A program made the position numbers and the translations under genes. A stretch of 64,000 bases of DNA from an uncultured Cellvibrionales bacterium. GTDB taxonomy: Bacteria > Pseudomonadota > Gammaproteobacteria > Pseudomonadales > Cellvibrionaceae. The stretch lies in NCBI GenBank assembly GCA_913020115.1, contig CAJWBQ010000024.1:1-64000 (forward strand). The letters run 5' to 3'. Positions 19,798-28,723 of the stretch are shown one piece after another (position 1 is the first letter of the stretch; the number at the start of each line of letters is the position of its first letter). The notes beneath the pieces were generated by a model, which was not told the DNA's origin, did no database searches, and worked only from the letters and a program-made list of their open reading frames with translations.

Positions 19798-20664
19798 ATG
19801 AGCTGGTTAGATAAAATTGTTCCGAATGTGGTTCGCTCAGAAGGTAAAAAGCGCACGAGCAGCAAAGTGCCTGAAGGTCTTTGGAAAAAGTGCGCTAAAT
19901 GTGCGGCCGTGTTGTATCGTCCAGAACTAGAGCGCAATCTTGACGTTTGTCCAAAGTGCGATCATCACATGCGCATAGGTGCACGTAAACGTCTTGGCGT
20001 ATTCCTAGATGAAGAGGACCGTGAAGAATTGGCTGCAGACGTTTTGCCCACAGATCGCCTTAAATTTAAAGATGTTAAAAAATACAAAGACCGCCTGACT
20101 AGTGCGCAAAAAGCAACTGGCGAAAAAGACGCCTTGGTGGCAATGAGGGGTACTTTGAAGGGAATGCCGGTCGTTGCGGTTGCCTTCGAATTCGCTTTTC
20201 ATGGCGGTTCCATGGGTTACGCGGTTGGTGAGCGCTTTACTCGCGCAGCACAAGTGGCCTTAGAGGAAAACATTCCCTTGGTATGCTTCTCCGCAACAGG
20301 TGGCGCCCGAATGCAGGAAGCTTTAATCTCACTCATGCAAATGGCTAAGACCAGTGCGGTGATCGAGCGATTAAAGTTGCAGGGCACACCTTACATTTCT
20401 GTCATGACCGATCCGGTTTACGGTGGAGTATCGGCCAGCTTGGCCTTGTTGGGTGATATCAATACGGCTGAGCCAGGAGCTCGCGCGGGTTTTGCCGGGC
20501 CGGCCATTATTGAACAAACCATTCGTCAGAAATTGCCAAAAGGTTTCCAGCGGAGCGAGTTTTTGTTGGAGCACGGTGCGATTGATCTAATTATTCACCG
20601 CAAAGACATGCGTGAAAAATTGGCGGGCTTACTCGCCAAATTCACCAATCAATCGGCGGCGTAA
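19798..20664 (+). CDS. accD: Acetyl-CoA carboxylase carboxyltransferase beta subunit
   Basis: Transfers the carboxyl group from biotin to acetyl-CoA to make malonyl-CoA. 288 residues. An N-terminal C4 zinc ribbon (Cys32, Cys35, Cys51, Cys54) is followed by a crotonase-fold core with the [19 protein letters not shown] and [16 protein letters not shown] motifs. AAAGAGA precedes the ATG. folC follows at once, as in Pseudomonas. Confidence 0.96.
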   Translation: MSWLDKIVPNVVRSEGKKRTSSKVPEGLWKKCAKCAAVLYRPELERNLDVCPKCDHHMRIGARKRLGVFLDEEDREELAADVLPTDRLKFKDVKKYKDRLTSAQKATGEKDALVAMRGTLKGMPVVAVAFEFAFHGGSMGYAVGERFTRAAQVALEENIPLVCFSATGGARMQEALISLMQMAKTSAVIERLKLQGTPYISVMTDPVYGGVSASLALLGDINTAEPGARAGFAGPAIIEQTIRQKLPKGFQRSEFLLEHGAIDLIIHRKDMREKLAGLLAKFTNQSAA

Positions 20665-20671
20665 GTTCGCA

Positions 20672-21973
20672 GTGCAAAGCTTCAGTTCCTTGGCGGAATG
20701 GTTGACTTGGCTGGAGCAGCAGCACCCCGAAAGCGATATTAATTTGGGTTTAACTCGGGTGGGCGAAGCCGCCTCTCGTTTGCGCTTGTTAAACCCCTCC
20801 GCCAAAGTGATAACCATTGCCGGTACCAATGGCAAAGGTTCTTGCGCGGCGGCGCTCGAGACGCTGCTATTAAATGCCGGTTGCTCAGTGGGTGTTTTTA
20901 CCTCCCCTCATTTTACACATTACTGTGAACGTATACGCATCAATGGCGAGCAGGCCGGTGAGTCGGATGTGTGCCAGGCGTTTCAAAGTATTGCGAATGT
21001 GGCGGCAGCTGAGCCAGCGCTTCGTCTAACGTATTTTGAATTTGGCGCGCTGGCGGCCTTAGAGGTTTTCGCTCGGCAGTCGCTTGACGTGATAGTTTTG
21101 GAAGTGGGTTTGGGTGGTCGTTTGGACGCGGTGAATATCATCGATGCAGACGTGGCAATAGTCACCTCTATTGCAGTCGATCACGAAGCTTGGTTGGGCA
21201 GTGACCGTGAAACCATTGGTCGTGAAAAAGCCGGCATAATGCGCGGTGGTAAACCTGTTGTGTGTGCCGATTACGATGCGCCCCGGAGTATAGAAGCATA
21301 CGCAAGTGAGTGTGGAGCCGAGCTCTATGCAGCTGGCGAACAGTGGGGCTTTGACGCCGACAGTCAACAGTGGCAGTGGCGTCATGGAGAAAAACTGGTG
21401 GCATCATTGCCTTTGCCGGAGTTGCCTCTGCCCAGCATTGCCGCCGCCTTACAGGCTTTGTCTCTGCTCGATATTGAATTTTCAAGCGATACTCTGCAAT
21501 CGCTATTACCGACAATAAAATTGACGGGCCGCTATCAAAAGCGCGAGTGTCGGGGCAGGCAGCTGGTGCTTGATGTGGCGCACAACCCAGCGGCGGCACA
21601 GTTGCTGGCGAATAAGTTGCAGGCCGACAAGCACACCGGCAAAACCTTAGTTGTGTTGGGCATGATGGCGGATAAAGATCGAGTGAATTGTTTTCGACCT
21701 TTACTCGCGGAAGTTGATCGCTGGTTTACCTGTTCTTTGCCGGCCATCCCTAGAGCCGCGGAAGCGCAAGAGTTGGCCCAGGATCTGGCTGAGTTGGGCT
21801 ATGCCATTCCTAAATCACAGGTCTGTGATACAGTGGCCTCTGGTTTGGAACGCGCGTTAGCGGCGGCGACTCAAGACGACAGAATTGTTGTAATCGGGTC
21901 ATTTTTTACTGTAGCGGAGGCCCTGTCAGCCTTGGATGCTGGAGAGCAAGCTATTAAGTTGAGGATTCAGTAG
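20672..21973 (+). CDS. folC: Bifunctional dihydrofolate/folylpolyglutamate synthase
   Basis: Adds glutamate to dihydropteroate and to tetrahydrofolates. 433 residues from GTG 20672, 7 bases after the accD stop; an in-frame extension reaches back into accD but would add unrelated residues. The P-loop GTNGKGSCAA is at 51-60, LEVGLGGRLDAVNI near 145 and LDVAHNPAA near 308. The stop overlaps the start of dedD. Confidence 0.94.
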   Translation: MQSFSSLAEWLTWLEQQHPESDINLGLTRVGEAASRLRLLNPSAKVITIAGTNGKGSCAAALETLLLNAGCSVGVFTSPHFTHYCERIRINGEQAGESDVCQAFQSIANVAAAEPALRLTYFEFGALAALEVFARQSLDVIVLEVGLGGRLDAVNIIDADVAIVTSIAVDHEAWLGSDRETIGREKAGIMRGGKPVVCADYDAPRSIEAYASECGAELYAAGEQWGFDADSQQWQWRHGEKLVASLPLPELPLPSIAAALQALSLLDIEFSSDTLQSLLPTIKLTGRYQKRECRGRQLVLDVAHNPAAAQLLANKLQADKHTGKTLVVLGMMADKDRVNCFRPLLAEVDRWFTCSLPAIPRAAEAQELAQDLAELGYAIPKSQVCDTVASGLERALAAATQDDRIVVIGSFFTVAEALSALDAGEQAIKLRIQ

Positions 21974-22554
21974 TGGATGACGGTTTAAAGCAGCGCTTAG
22001 TGGGCGCCGTGGTTTTGGCTGCGCTCGCGGTGATTTTTTTGCCAAGTCTGTTTGATCAAGATAATCGGCGCCGTGTGAGTACCACGAGTAAAATTCCACC
22101 AGTGAAGTCGGTAGGGCCCGCCACTTTCAAGGCCCCAATTCGCGAGGCGGGAATTCCACAGGCGAAGTCCCCCGATGAAATGTATCAATTGGTGGATGAG
22201 CCAGAAGTGGCTAAACCTGAAACAAAACTAGCAATCAAACCCGCAACGAAACCCGTGGCCAGTCAGCCGGTAGCCAAGCCAGTGCCTAAGCCGTCTCTCA
22301 ATCAACAGGGGGTACCGAAGGCCTGGGTGATACAGGTTGCAAGTTTTAAAACTGAAACTCGAGCCAAAGTGCTTCGAGACAAGCTAATTTCGCAGGGTTA
22401 TAAAGCCTATATTAGAAGCTTGAAAACCAGTAAAGGGCCGGCGAGTCGCGTACTGGTCGGGCCAAAAATAGATCAGCGTGAAGCTCAAAAGGTTAAGGCT
22501 CGTTTAGATCGAGCTCTAAAGGTGGATACTTTGATCAAACGGTTCGAACCTTGA
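21973..22554 (+). CDS. dedD: SPOR-domain cell-division protein of the DedD type
   Basis: A 193-residue bitopic inner-membrane protein. The N-terminus MDDGLKQRLVGAVVLAALAV resembles DedD, with one span at about 9-25. A Lys/Pro/Ala-rich periplasmic linker follows (about 45-110), then a C-terminal SPOR domain (WVIQVASFKTETRAKVLRDKL) that binds denuded septal peptidoglycan. The GTG start overlaps the folC stop by one base, indicating coupling. Confidence 0.88.
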   Translation: MDDGLKQRLVGAVVLAALAVIFLPSLFDQDNRRRVSTTSKIPPVKSVGPATFKAPIREAGIPQAKSPDEMYQLVDEPEVAKPETKLAIKPATKPVASQPVAKPVPKPSLNQQGVPKAWVIQVASFKTETRAKVLRDKLISQGYKAYIRSLKTSKGPASRVLVGPKIDQREAQKVKARLDRALKVDTLIKRFEP

Positions 22555-22672
22555 TCAAAGGCTTAATTGTTTTCCGTCGGATAGCCCTTAGGACTATCCC
22601 GCGAGTGTCGGCCCTGCTAAAATAGCGCCACTTTAACCATCTTATCTTCCAGGGCTGAGGCCTTCAAAAGCT

Positions 22673-23176
22673 ATGAATTGGGCTGACTGGACCATTGTTG
22701 GGATTTTAACGATCTCAGGCCTTATTAGTATTAAGCGTGGCTTTGTGAAAGAGGCGCTTTCACTCATTATTTGGGTCGTCGCAGGCGTGATCGCTATTGT
22801 CTTCCGCGACCGCTTTGGCGCACTGCTCGTAAATCTCATCGATACTCCTTCTCTTCGCCCCGTTATTGCGGGTGCCGCTCTGTTTGTTGGCACATTAATG
22901 GTGGGCGCACTGGTTAATTATTTACTGGGCGAGCTGATTAAAATAACCGGCTTGTCGGGCACCGACCGCCTACTTGGCATGTTCTTCGGTCTTGCCCGTG
23001 GGGCAATTGTGGTTATGGCCCTGGTATTGTTTGTGCCAAAAATCATTCCGGTTGATCGCGATATTTGGTGGCAACAGTCACAACTTATTCCAGAATTTTT
23101 GTCCTTTGAAGATTGGTCGCGGCAAACTGCCAGCGACCTTCAGCAGCGTGCAATGCGCGTTTTTAATAACCTATAG
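22673..23176 (+). CDS. cvpA: CvpA-family inner-membrane protein
   Basis: 167 residues with four predicted membrane segments (WTIVGILTISGLISI; LSLIIWVVAGVIAIVF; VIAGAALFVGTLMVGALVNYLL; LARGAIVVMALVLFVPKII) and the family GLSGTDRLLGMFFGLARG loop. Known to be needed for colicin V export and envelope stress tolerance in E. coli. It precedes purF, its usual partner. The 118-base gap before it holds an imperfect GGATAG/CTATCC hairpin at about 22579-22599. Confidence 0.9.
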   Translation: MNWADWTIVGILTISGLISIKRGFVKEALSLIIWVVAGVIAIVFRDRFGALLVNLIDTPSLRPVIAGAALFVGTLMVGALVNYLLGELIKITGLSGTDRLLGMFFGLARGAIVVMALVLFVPKIIPVDRDIWWQQSQLIPEFLSFEDWSRQTASDLQQRAMRVFNNL

Positions 23177-23194
23177 AAAATATTTGAGGCTACT

Positions 23195-24730
23195 ATGTGC
23201 GGCATTGTCGGTATCGTTGGTAAAACCGATGTCAATTTGCAGATTTACGATGCGTTGACTATGTTACAGCACCGCGGTCAGGACGCAGCGGGTATAATGA
23301 CATGTCATGGAGACAAAATTGCTCAACAGAAAGCGCCGGGCTTGGTGAGTGATGTGTTTCGCACTCGGCACATGAAGCGCTTGCTGGGAAATATTGGTAT
23401 AGGTCATGTTCGCTATCCCACGGCAGGCAGCACTGGCCCCGCTCTGGCACAACCTTTTTATGTGAATTCACCCTACGGTATTGCCCTAGCTCACAATGGT
23501 AATTTAACCAATGCCGCCGAGCAAAAAGAGCTGCTCGCCAAAGAAAATTTACGTCACCTAAACACCAACTCCGACTCGGAAGTGTTGCTCAATGTGTTTG
23601 CTCACGAGCTGCAAAAATTAGGCAAAACCCAACCAGATGCCAAGGACATTTTCAGTGCGATAGAAAGTGTTCACAAGCGTATTCGAGGGGGTTATGCCGT
23701 CGTTGGTTTGGTGGCCGGTTACGGTATGTTTGCCTTTCGCGACCCTAACGGCATTCGACCCTTGGTGTTTGGCAAACGCGACACCGAGCGCGGTGTAGAG
23801 TACATGATTGCCTCCGAGAGCGTATCGCTGGACGTTGCGGGCTTTAGTTTAATTCGTGACGTCGGTGCCGGTGAAGCGGTGTTTATTACTAACGACGGTG
23901 AATTGCATACGCGCAATTGTGCGGAAAATGCCGAGTTAGCTCCCTGTATTTTTGAACACGTCTACTTTGCCCGCCCAGATACTTTGATGGACGGAATTTC
24001 GGTTTACAAAACACGCCTTCGTCAAGGTGTACGCTTGGCAGATAAAATTCTTCGCGAGCGCCCGTATCACGACATTGATGTCGTTGTGCCTATCCCAGAC
24101 AGCAGCCGGGTGGCGGGTCAGGCCTTGGCGCAGAGGTTAGGTGTCGATTTTCGCGAAGGTCTAGTGAAGAATCGCTACATCGGTCGCACCTTTATTATGC
24201 CGGGCCAGCAGCAACGTAAAAAATCAGTTCGACAGAAGTTAAACGCTATTCCTTTAGAGTTTGAAGGTAAAAACGTTTTGTTGGCCGACGATTCTATTGT
24301 GCGCGGCACAACCTGCGAGCAAATTATCCAGATGGCTCGGGACGCCGGTGCGGCCAAGGTGTATTTCGCTTCAGCCGCGCCTGCAGTGATACACCCTAAT
24401 GTGTATGGCATAGACATGCCTTCGGCGCGCGAGCTGATCGCCCACGGTCGCACAGAAGAAGAAATATGCGAACTAATTGGAGCGGATTGGTTGATTTATC
24501 AAGATCTGGATGATCTTATTTCAGCCTCTCAGGAAGGTAATCCTGAGGTGAAACGCTTCGAATGTTCAGTGTTTACCGGTGAATACATTACCGGTGATGT
24601 TGATGAGAAGTACTTGCGGGCACTGAGTGACGCGCGGAACGACGCGGCGAAAGACGGCGCAGGCAGCGGTGGCGAGCAGGGTGAAGACGCGGTGATTGGT
24701 TTGCATAACGATTTGAATGAGGCAGTTTAG
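23195..24730 (+). CDS. purF: Amidophosphoribosyltransferase
   Basis: First committed step of purine synthesis: PRPP plus glutamine to phosphoribosylamine. 511 residues. The N-terminal glutaminase nucleophile is Cys2 (MCGIVGIVG), exposed after Met removal. The PRPP-binding motif [13 protein letters not shown] is near residue 363. The C-terminus is a low-complexity Asp/Gly/Glu tail slightly longer than in E. coli. 18 bases after cvpA. Confidence 0.97.
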   Translation: MCGIVGIVGKTDVNLQIYDALTMLQHRGQDAAGIMTCHGDKIAQQKAPGLVSDVFRTRHMKRLLGNIGIGHVRYPTAGSTGPALAQPFYVNSPYGIALAHNGNLTNAAEQKELLAKENLRHLNTNSDSEVLLNVFAHELQKLGKTQPDAKDIFSAIESVHKRIRGGYAVVGLVAGYGMFAFRDPNGIRPLVFGKRDTERGVEYMIASESVSLDVAGFSLIRDVGAGEAVFITNDGELHTRNCAENAELAPCIFEHVYFARPDTLMDGISVYKTRLRQGVRLADKILRERPYHDIDVVVPIPDSSRVAGQALAQRLGVDFREGLVKNRYIGRTFIMPGQQQRKKSVRQKLNAIPLEFEGKNVLLADDSIVRGTTCEQIIQMARDAGAAKVYFASAAPAVIHPNVYGIDMPSARELIAHGRTEEEICELIGADWLIYQDLDDLISASQEGNPEVKRFECSVFTGEYITGDVDEKYLRALSDARNDAAKDGAGSGGEQGEDAVIGLHNDLNEAV

Positions 24731-24735
24731 CTAGC

Positions 24736-25929
24736 ATGAACGAGCACGATGACCCTTATTTTGATGCAGAACTTGATACTCTAGCGGTTCGCGCAGGGCA
24801 GGTGAGAACCCACGAGGGTGAGCACAGTGAGGCGCTGTTCCTGACGTCCAGCTACGTGTTTACAACGGCCGCGGAGGCTGCTGAGCGCTTCTCAGGTGAG
24901 CAGCCCGGCAATGTTTATTCTCGCTATACAAACCCTACAGTTAGAACTTTCCAGGACCGCATTGCGGCGCTTGAAGGCGCTGAAGCCGCGGTGGCAACAT
25001 CGTCTGGTATGGCGGCTATCTTAAGCACTTGCATGGCCTTGTTGAAGTCGGGCGATCATGTGGTGTGCTCGCGAAGTGTTTTTGGCACCACCACGGTTCT
25101 GTTTACAAAATACATGCAAAAATTTGGTGTTGAAACTACTTTTGTAAATCCGACCAATTATGACGAGTGGCAGGCAGCAGTAAAGGACAACACCAAGCTG
25201 TTATTTTTAGAGACTCCTTCGAATCCGCTGTCGGAAGTTGTTGATATTCGGAAGCTGGCGAATATTGCCCACAACCGCGATTGTTTGCTTGTAGTGGATA
25301 ATTGTTTTTGCACACCGGCCTTGCAGCAGCCCTTGTCGCTCGGCGCTGATATTGTTGTTCATTCCGCTACGAAATTCCTCGATGGCCAAGGCCGTTGCAT
25401 GGGTGGGGTAGTTTGTGGCCGACACGCTGAAATGGACGAAGTATTAGGTTTTATCCGTTCAACAGGCCCAAGTATGAGCCCATTCAATGCTTGGGTGTTT
25501 TTGAAAGGTTTAGAAACCTTACGTTTACGTATGGACGCTCATTCGGCAAGCGCCTTGGAAATAGCCACTTGGTTAGATCAACAGCCAGAAATTGAGTGCG
25601 TGTACTACGCAGGTTTACCTTCGCACTCAGGTCACGATTTAGCGAAGGCACAACAGCGAGCATTTGGCGGGGTATTGTCTTTTAATGTGAAGGGCGATCA
25701 AGCGGCCGCGTGGCGTTTTCTAGACGCCACGAAAATTATGTCACTCACCGCTAATTTAGGCGATACTAAAACGACCATTGTGCATCCGGCTAGCACCACC
25801 CATAGCCGTTTGTCAGCAGACGATAGAGCAAAGGCGGGAATTGCCGACACCTTAATACGGGTGGCGGTGGGCTTAGAAGCTGTAGCCGATTTAAAAGTAG
25901 ATTTGCAGCGAGGTATTGCCGCCTTATAA
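24736..25929 (+). CDS. metZ: O-succinylhomoserine sulfhydrylase
   Basis: Forms homocysteine directly from O-succinylhomoserine and sulfide; a PLP-dependent Cys/Met-metabolism enzyme. 397 residues with Schiff-base Lys213 in HSATKFLDGQGR and YSRYTNPTVRTFQDRIAALEGAE near 56-78. The purF-metZ order is typical of pseudomonads, which supports MetZ rather than cystathionine gamma-synthase. It starts 5 bases after purF. Confidence 0.93.
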   Translation: MNEHDDPYFDAELDTLAVRAGQVRTHEGEHSEALFLTSSYVFTTAAEAAERFSGEQPGNVYSRYTNPTVRTFQDRIAALEGAEAAVATSSGMAAILSTCMALLKSGDHVVCSRSVFGTTTVLFTKYMQKFGVETTFVNPTNYDEWQAAVKDNTKLLFLETPSNPLSEVVDIRKLANIAHNRDCLLVVDNCFCTPALQQPLSLGADIVVHSATKFLDGQGRCMGGVVCGRHAEMDEVLGFIRSTGPSMSPFNAWVFLKGLETLRLRMDAHSASALEIATWLDQQPEIECVYYAGLPSHSGHDLAKAQQRAFGGVLSFNVKGDQAAAWRFLDATKIMSLTANLGDTKTTIVHPASTTHSRLSADDRAKAGIADTLIRVAVGLEAVADLKVDLQRGIAAL

Positions 25930-25959
25930 ACATAGAGCACGCTTGTTAAGGAATGAAGC

Positions 25960-26883
25960 ATGCAGAACTTGATTGACGCCTTGACTAACAGCATTGGAAC
26001 GGTGCTGCTAGGTAAAGAAAAACAAATAAAATTAGCGTTAAGTTGTTTGTTGGCCGATGGCCATTTACTCATAGAAGATTTGCCCGGCATGGGTAAAACC
26101 ACATTGGCTCATGCCCTCGCCAATGTCTTTGGGCTGAATTACACCCGAGTTCAGTTTACCAGTGACCTATTGCCCGCCGACATACTCGGCGTGTCAATTT
26201 TTAATCAGGCTGAAAGCAGCTTCGAATTCCACCCGGGCCCAGTATTCACCCAAGTATTACTGGCCGATGAAATTAATCGCACAACGCCCAAAACTCAAAG
26301 CGCATTACTCGAAGCGATGGAAGAGGGGCAGGTGAGTGTCGAGGGTAAAACTCGACCACTTCCTAAACCATTTTTTGTTATTGCGACTCAGAACCCTCTG
26401 ACCCAGTCTGGGACATTTCCTCTACCCGAGTCTCAGTTAGATCGCTTTCTTATGCGTATCGAATTGGGCTATCCAGATCCCCGGGCGGAGCGAGAATTGT
26501 TTCAAGGTCTTGATCCAAGGCAGGCTTTAAAAGAATTGAAGCCAGGCATCACAGCAGCACAGATTGAACAAATACGCCGCGAGATTCGAGCAGTGAAAGC
26601 CTCGGACGGATTATTAGATTACCTCCAGCGGCTTATCCACTATACCCGTACGAGCAAAGAGTTTTCTTTTGGTTTGTCTCCGCGTGGAGCTCTAGCGCTG
26701 CTGCATTGCGCGAAAACTTGGGCGGTGGTTCACGGTCGAAAATACGTTATTCCCGAGGACATTCAAGCGGTGATGCCCTCAGTGCTGGGTCATCGCTTGG
26801 GCGATGCTACAGACGTGGGTGATCAAAGTGGTTACGCATTAGTTGATAAAGTTTTGAATGGGGTTGATGTGATCGCGGCGTAG
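25960..26883 (+). CDS. MoxR-family AAA+ ATPase
   Basis: 307 residues. Walker A PGMGKTT is at 42-48, followed by the sensor region FTSDLLPADILG, Walker B VLLADEINR and FVIATQNPLTQSGTFPLPE. MoxR ATPases act as chaperones usually encoded with DUF58 and transglutaminase-like proteins, and both follow here. An unrecognised gene lies between this gene and DUF58, which is not the standard order. Confidence 0.93.
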   Translation: MQNLIDALTNSIGTVLLGKEKQIKLALSCLLADGHLLIEDLPGMGKTTLAHALANVFGLNYTRVQFTSDLLPADILGVSIFNQAESSFEFHPGPVFTQVLLADEINRTTPKTQSALLEAMEEGQVSVEGKTRPLPKPFFVIATQNPLTQSGTFPLPESQLDRFLMRIELGYPDPRAERELFQGLDPRQALKELKPGITAAQIEQIRREIRAVKASDGLLDYLQRLIHYTRTSKEFSFGLSPRGALALLHCAKTWAVVHGRKYVIPEDIQAVMPSVLGHRLGDATDVGDQSGYALVDKVLNGVDVIAA

Positions 26884-26924
26884 TTGCTGTCACTCTCACC
26901 TGATAATATTTCTGGAGCAACATC

Positions 26925-27776
26925 ATGCAGGCTTGTTTTTTTGCACAGTACCTAATTACCAAAGCGATTGTTACGCCTAATCAATTGGAAGGGGCCTTGG
27001 CCTTGCGAGCGACGCGTAATAAATCTCTGGGAGCCTTGGCTGTGGCGGCGAATCTGCTGACTGAAGAGCAGGTGGAGTTACTCAACGCCGAGCAACAGGT
27101 CACAGATTTATACTTGGGAGAAATGGCGGTAGATAAAGGCTGGCTGAAAGCCAATGATGTCGAGCAATTAATGATAGAGCAATGGGCTTCTCACAGCTCG
27201 CTAGGCGACATTCTGGTTGAGCAGGAACTTTTAAAAAGTACCCAGTTAGACAGTTTGCTAGCCGACTTTGAGTATTATCAAAGACGCTTGCGCGAAGCGA
27301 ACAATAACGCTCTGAAAAAGCTTCCCTCGACTGAATTCATTACTACCTTTCTCAATGAGTTGGTTAAGTGTTCGCAGCGAATTTGTCACCAGAAGGTTGC
27401 TGTGGGCGAAGTGTCTGAGCACAGTGTTCCGCCCGAGGAGTTCTCTCATGTGGGTTTGCTGGCCCTTGAAAATAAACCCTTGGACTATATCGGTATTGCT
27501 TTAAATGACGATCAAGCTCTGCGCGTCTACAAAAATATGGGCGGCACAGTTTCGATATCTCAAGTAGAAAAAGAGGCTCAGACGAGCACCTGCAAGTTTG
27601 TACGCCTAGCCGCAGAAAGTGCCTGTAGTAAAATGAACAAGGGCGAGCAAAAGTTTTCCATACTGGGTATTTGTGATCTGGCCGAAGGCGATTCACTGCC
27701 CGAGTGCAGCAATGTGATCTGCGTTGATATGGTAACTGAGCAAAGCGGCTTTAAGGCTTTGTTTTTAGCGCGCTAA
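26925..27776 (+). CDS. Unrecognised protein inside the MoxR/DUF58/TgpA module
   Basis: 283 residues, no signal peptide and no membrane span. The N-terminal part holds two similar helical repeats (about 8-55 and 64-115), each with a Leu-Gly-x-Leu-Ala/Leu turn and a Leu-rich Gln-ending helix; this resembles the short MshEN/GspE N-terminal repeats that can bind cyclic di-GMP. The C-terminal part (about 135-283, FITTFLNELVKCSQRICHQ...) has a CheX/CheC-like outline, but the key phosphatase residues cannot be confirmed by eye. Its stop overlaps the DUF58 ATG (TAATG), so it is an integral part of the operon. Function unknown. Confidence 0.65.
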   Translation: MQACFFAQYLITKAIVTPNQLEGALALRATRNKSLGALAVAANLLTEEQVELLNAEQQVTDLYLGEMAVDKGWLKANDVEQLMIEQWASHSSLGDILVEQELLKSTQLDSLLADFEYYQRRLREANNNALKKLPSTEFITTFLNELVKCSQRICHQKVAVGEVSEHSVPPEEFSHVGLLALENKPLDYIGIALNDDQALRVYKNMGGTVSISQVEKEAQTSTCKFVRLAAESACSKMNKGEQKFSILGICDLAEGDSLPECSNVICVDMVTEQSGFKALFLAR

Positions 27777-28723
27777 TGAAAGCCTTTATCGATAGGCGTT
27801 TTAAATTCTGGATGGCGCGTCGCTTGCCGCCTGCACGTGCCTATTATTTGAATCAACGCCGCCTGTTTATTTTTCCTTCTCGTCAGGGTTTCGGGTTTCT
27901 ATTTTTGTGTTGTCTTATTTGGTTGTTGGGCACCAATTATGAAAACAACCTCGCCTTGGCTATGTGCTACTTTCTCGTCAGTTTATTCATTCTAAGTATT
28001 CACCATACATTTAATAATATGTCCGGTTTAACGGTGACCGCTGTATCGGCAGGTACATGTTTCTCGGGCGAGAACGCCGAATTCGATGTTGTAATCTCGC
28101 GCCGCGGCAAACGTGCCTATGAAAACATTCAGCTTGGATGGCGCGAGGGCTCAACTGAAACCCTCAACCTGCGAAGTGAGGCCGAGCAACGTTTAAAATT
28201 ATTTGTCCCCGCAACCCAGCGTGGTTGGTATAACCCTGGGCGTTTGTTACTGGAAACGGTTTACCCTCTGGGCTTAATTCGCTGCTGGACATGGTTAGAT
28301 TTAGATCTGCAGGCGCTGGTCTACCCTGAGCCTATTTCGCGAGGTTCCTTGCATAGCGTAGCATCGAGTTCGAAACAAGGGGCCACGCTAAGCAAAGACG
28401 GCTCAGAAGATTTCATAGGGTTTAAGCAATATCAGCCAGGTTATTCACTGCGCCATGTGGCCTGGAAGCAATATGCTCGAGGGCAGGGTTTGCACCTTAA
28501 AGATTACGGTGATTATCACAGCCCAAGCCAGTGGCTAGACTGGGATTCGCTGCCCGGTTTAGGCAAAGAGGCGCGCCTTTCTGCCTTGTGCTTCTGGGCT
28601 CTAGCGAGTGAGCGCGACGCGGCTTCACAGCAGTATGGCCTGCGCTTGCCGGGTGTGGAAATAGCGCCTAGTTGTGGCCGCTCGCATCAGCAAGCAATAT
28701 TGAAGGCCCTAGCACTGTGTTAA
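27776..28723 (+). CDS. DUF58-domain protein
   Basis: 315 residues. Two membrane segments at about 33-70 (FGFLFLCCLIWLLG; NLALAMCYFLVSLFILSI) are followed by an extracytoplasmic region and the DUF58 signature RHVAWKQYARGQGLHLKDYG near 223-242. Found with MoxR ATPases and transglutaminase-like proteins in envelope-related operons; precise role unknown. The start overlaps the preceding stop and the 3' end overlaps the next gene by 7 bases. Confidence 0.88.
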   Translation: MKAFIDRRFKFWMARRLPPARAYYLNQRRLFIFPSRQGFGFLFLCCLIWLLGTNYENNLALAMCYFLVSLFILSIHHTFNNMSGLTVTAVSAGTCFSGENAEFDVVISRRGKRAYENIQLGWREGSTETLNLRSEAEQRLKLFVPATQRGWYNPGRLLLETVYPLGLIRCWTWLDLDLQALVYPEPISRGSLHSVASSSKQGATLSKDGSEDFIGFKQYQPGYSLRHVAWKQYARGQGLHLKDYGDYHSPSQWLDWDSLPGLGKEARLSALCFWALASERDAASQQYGLRLPGVEIAPSCGRSHQQAILKALALC

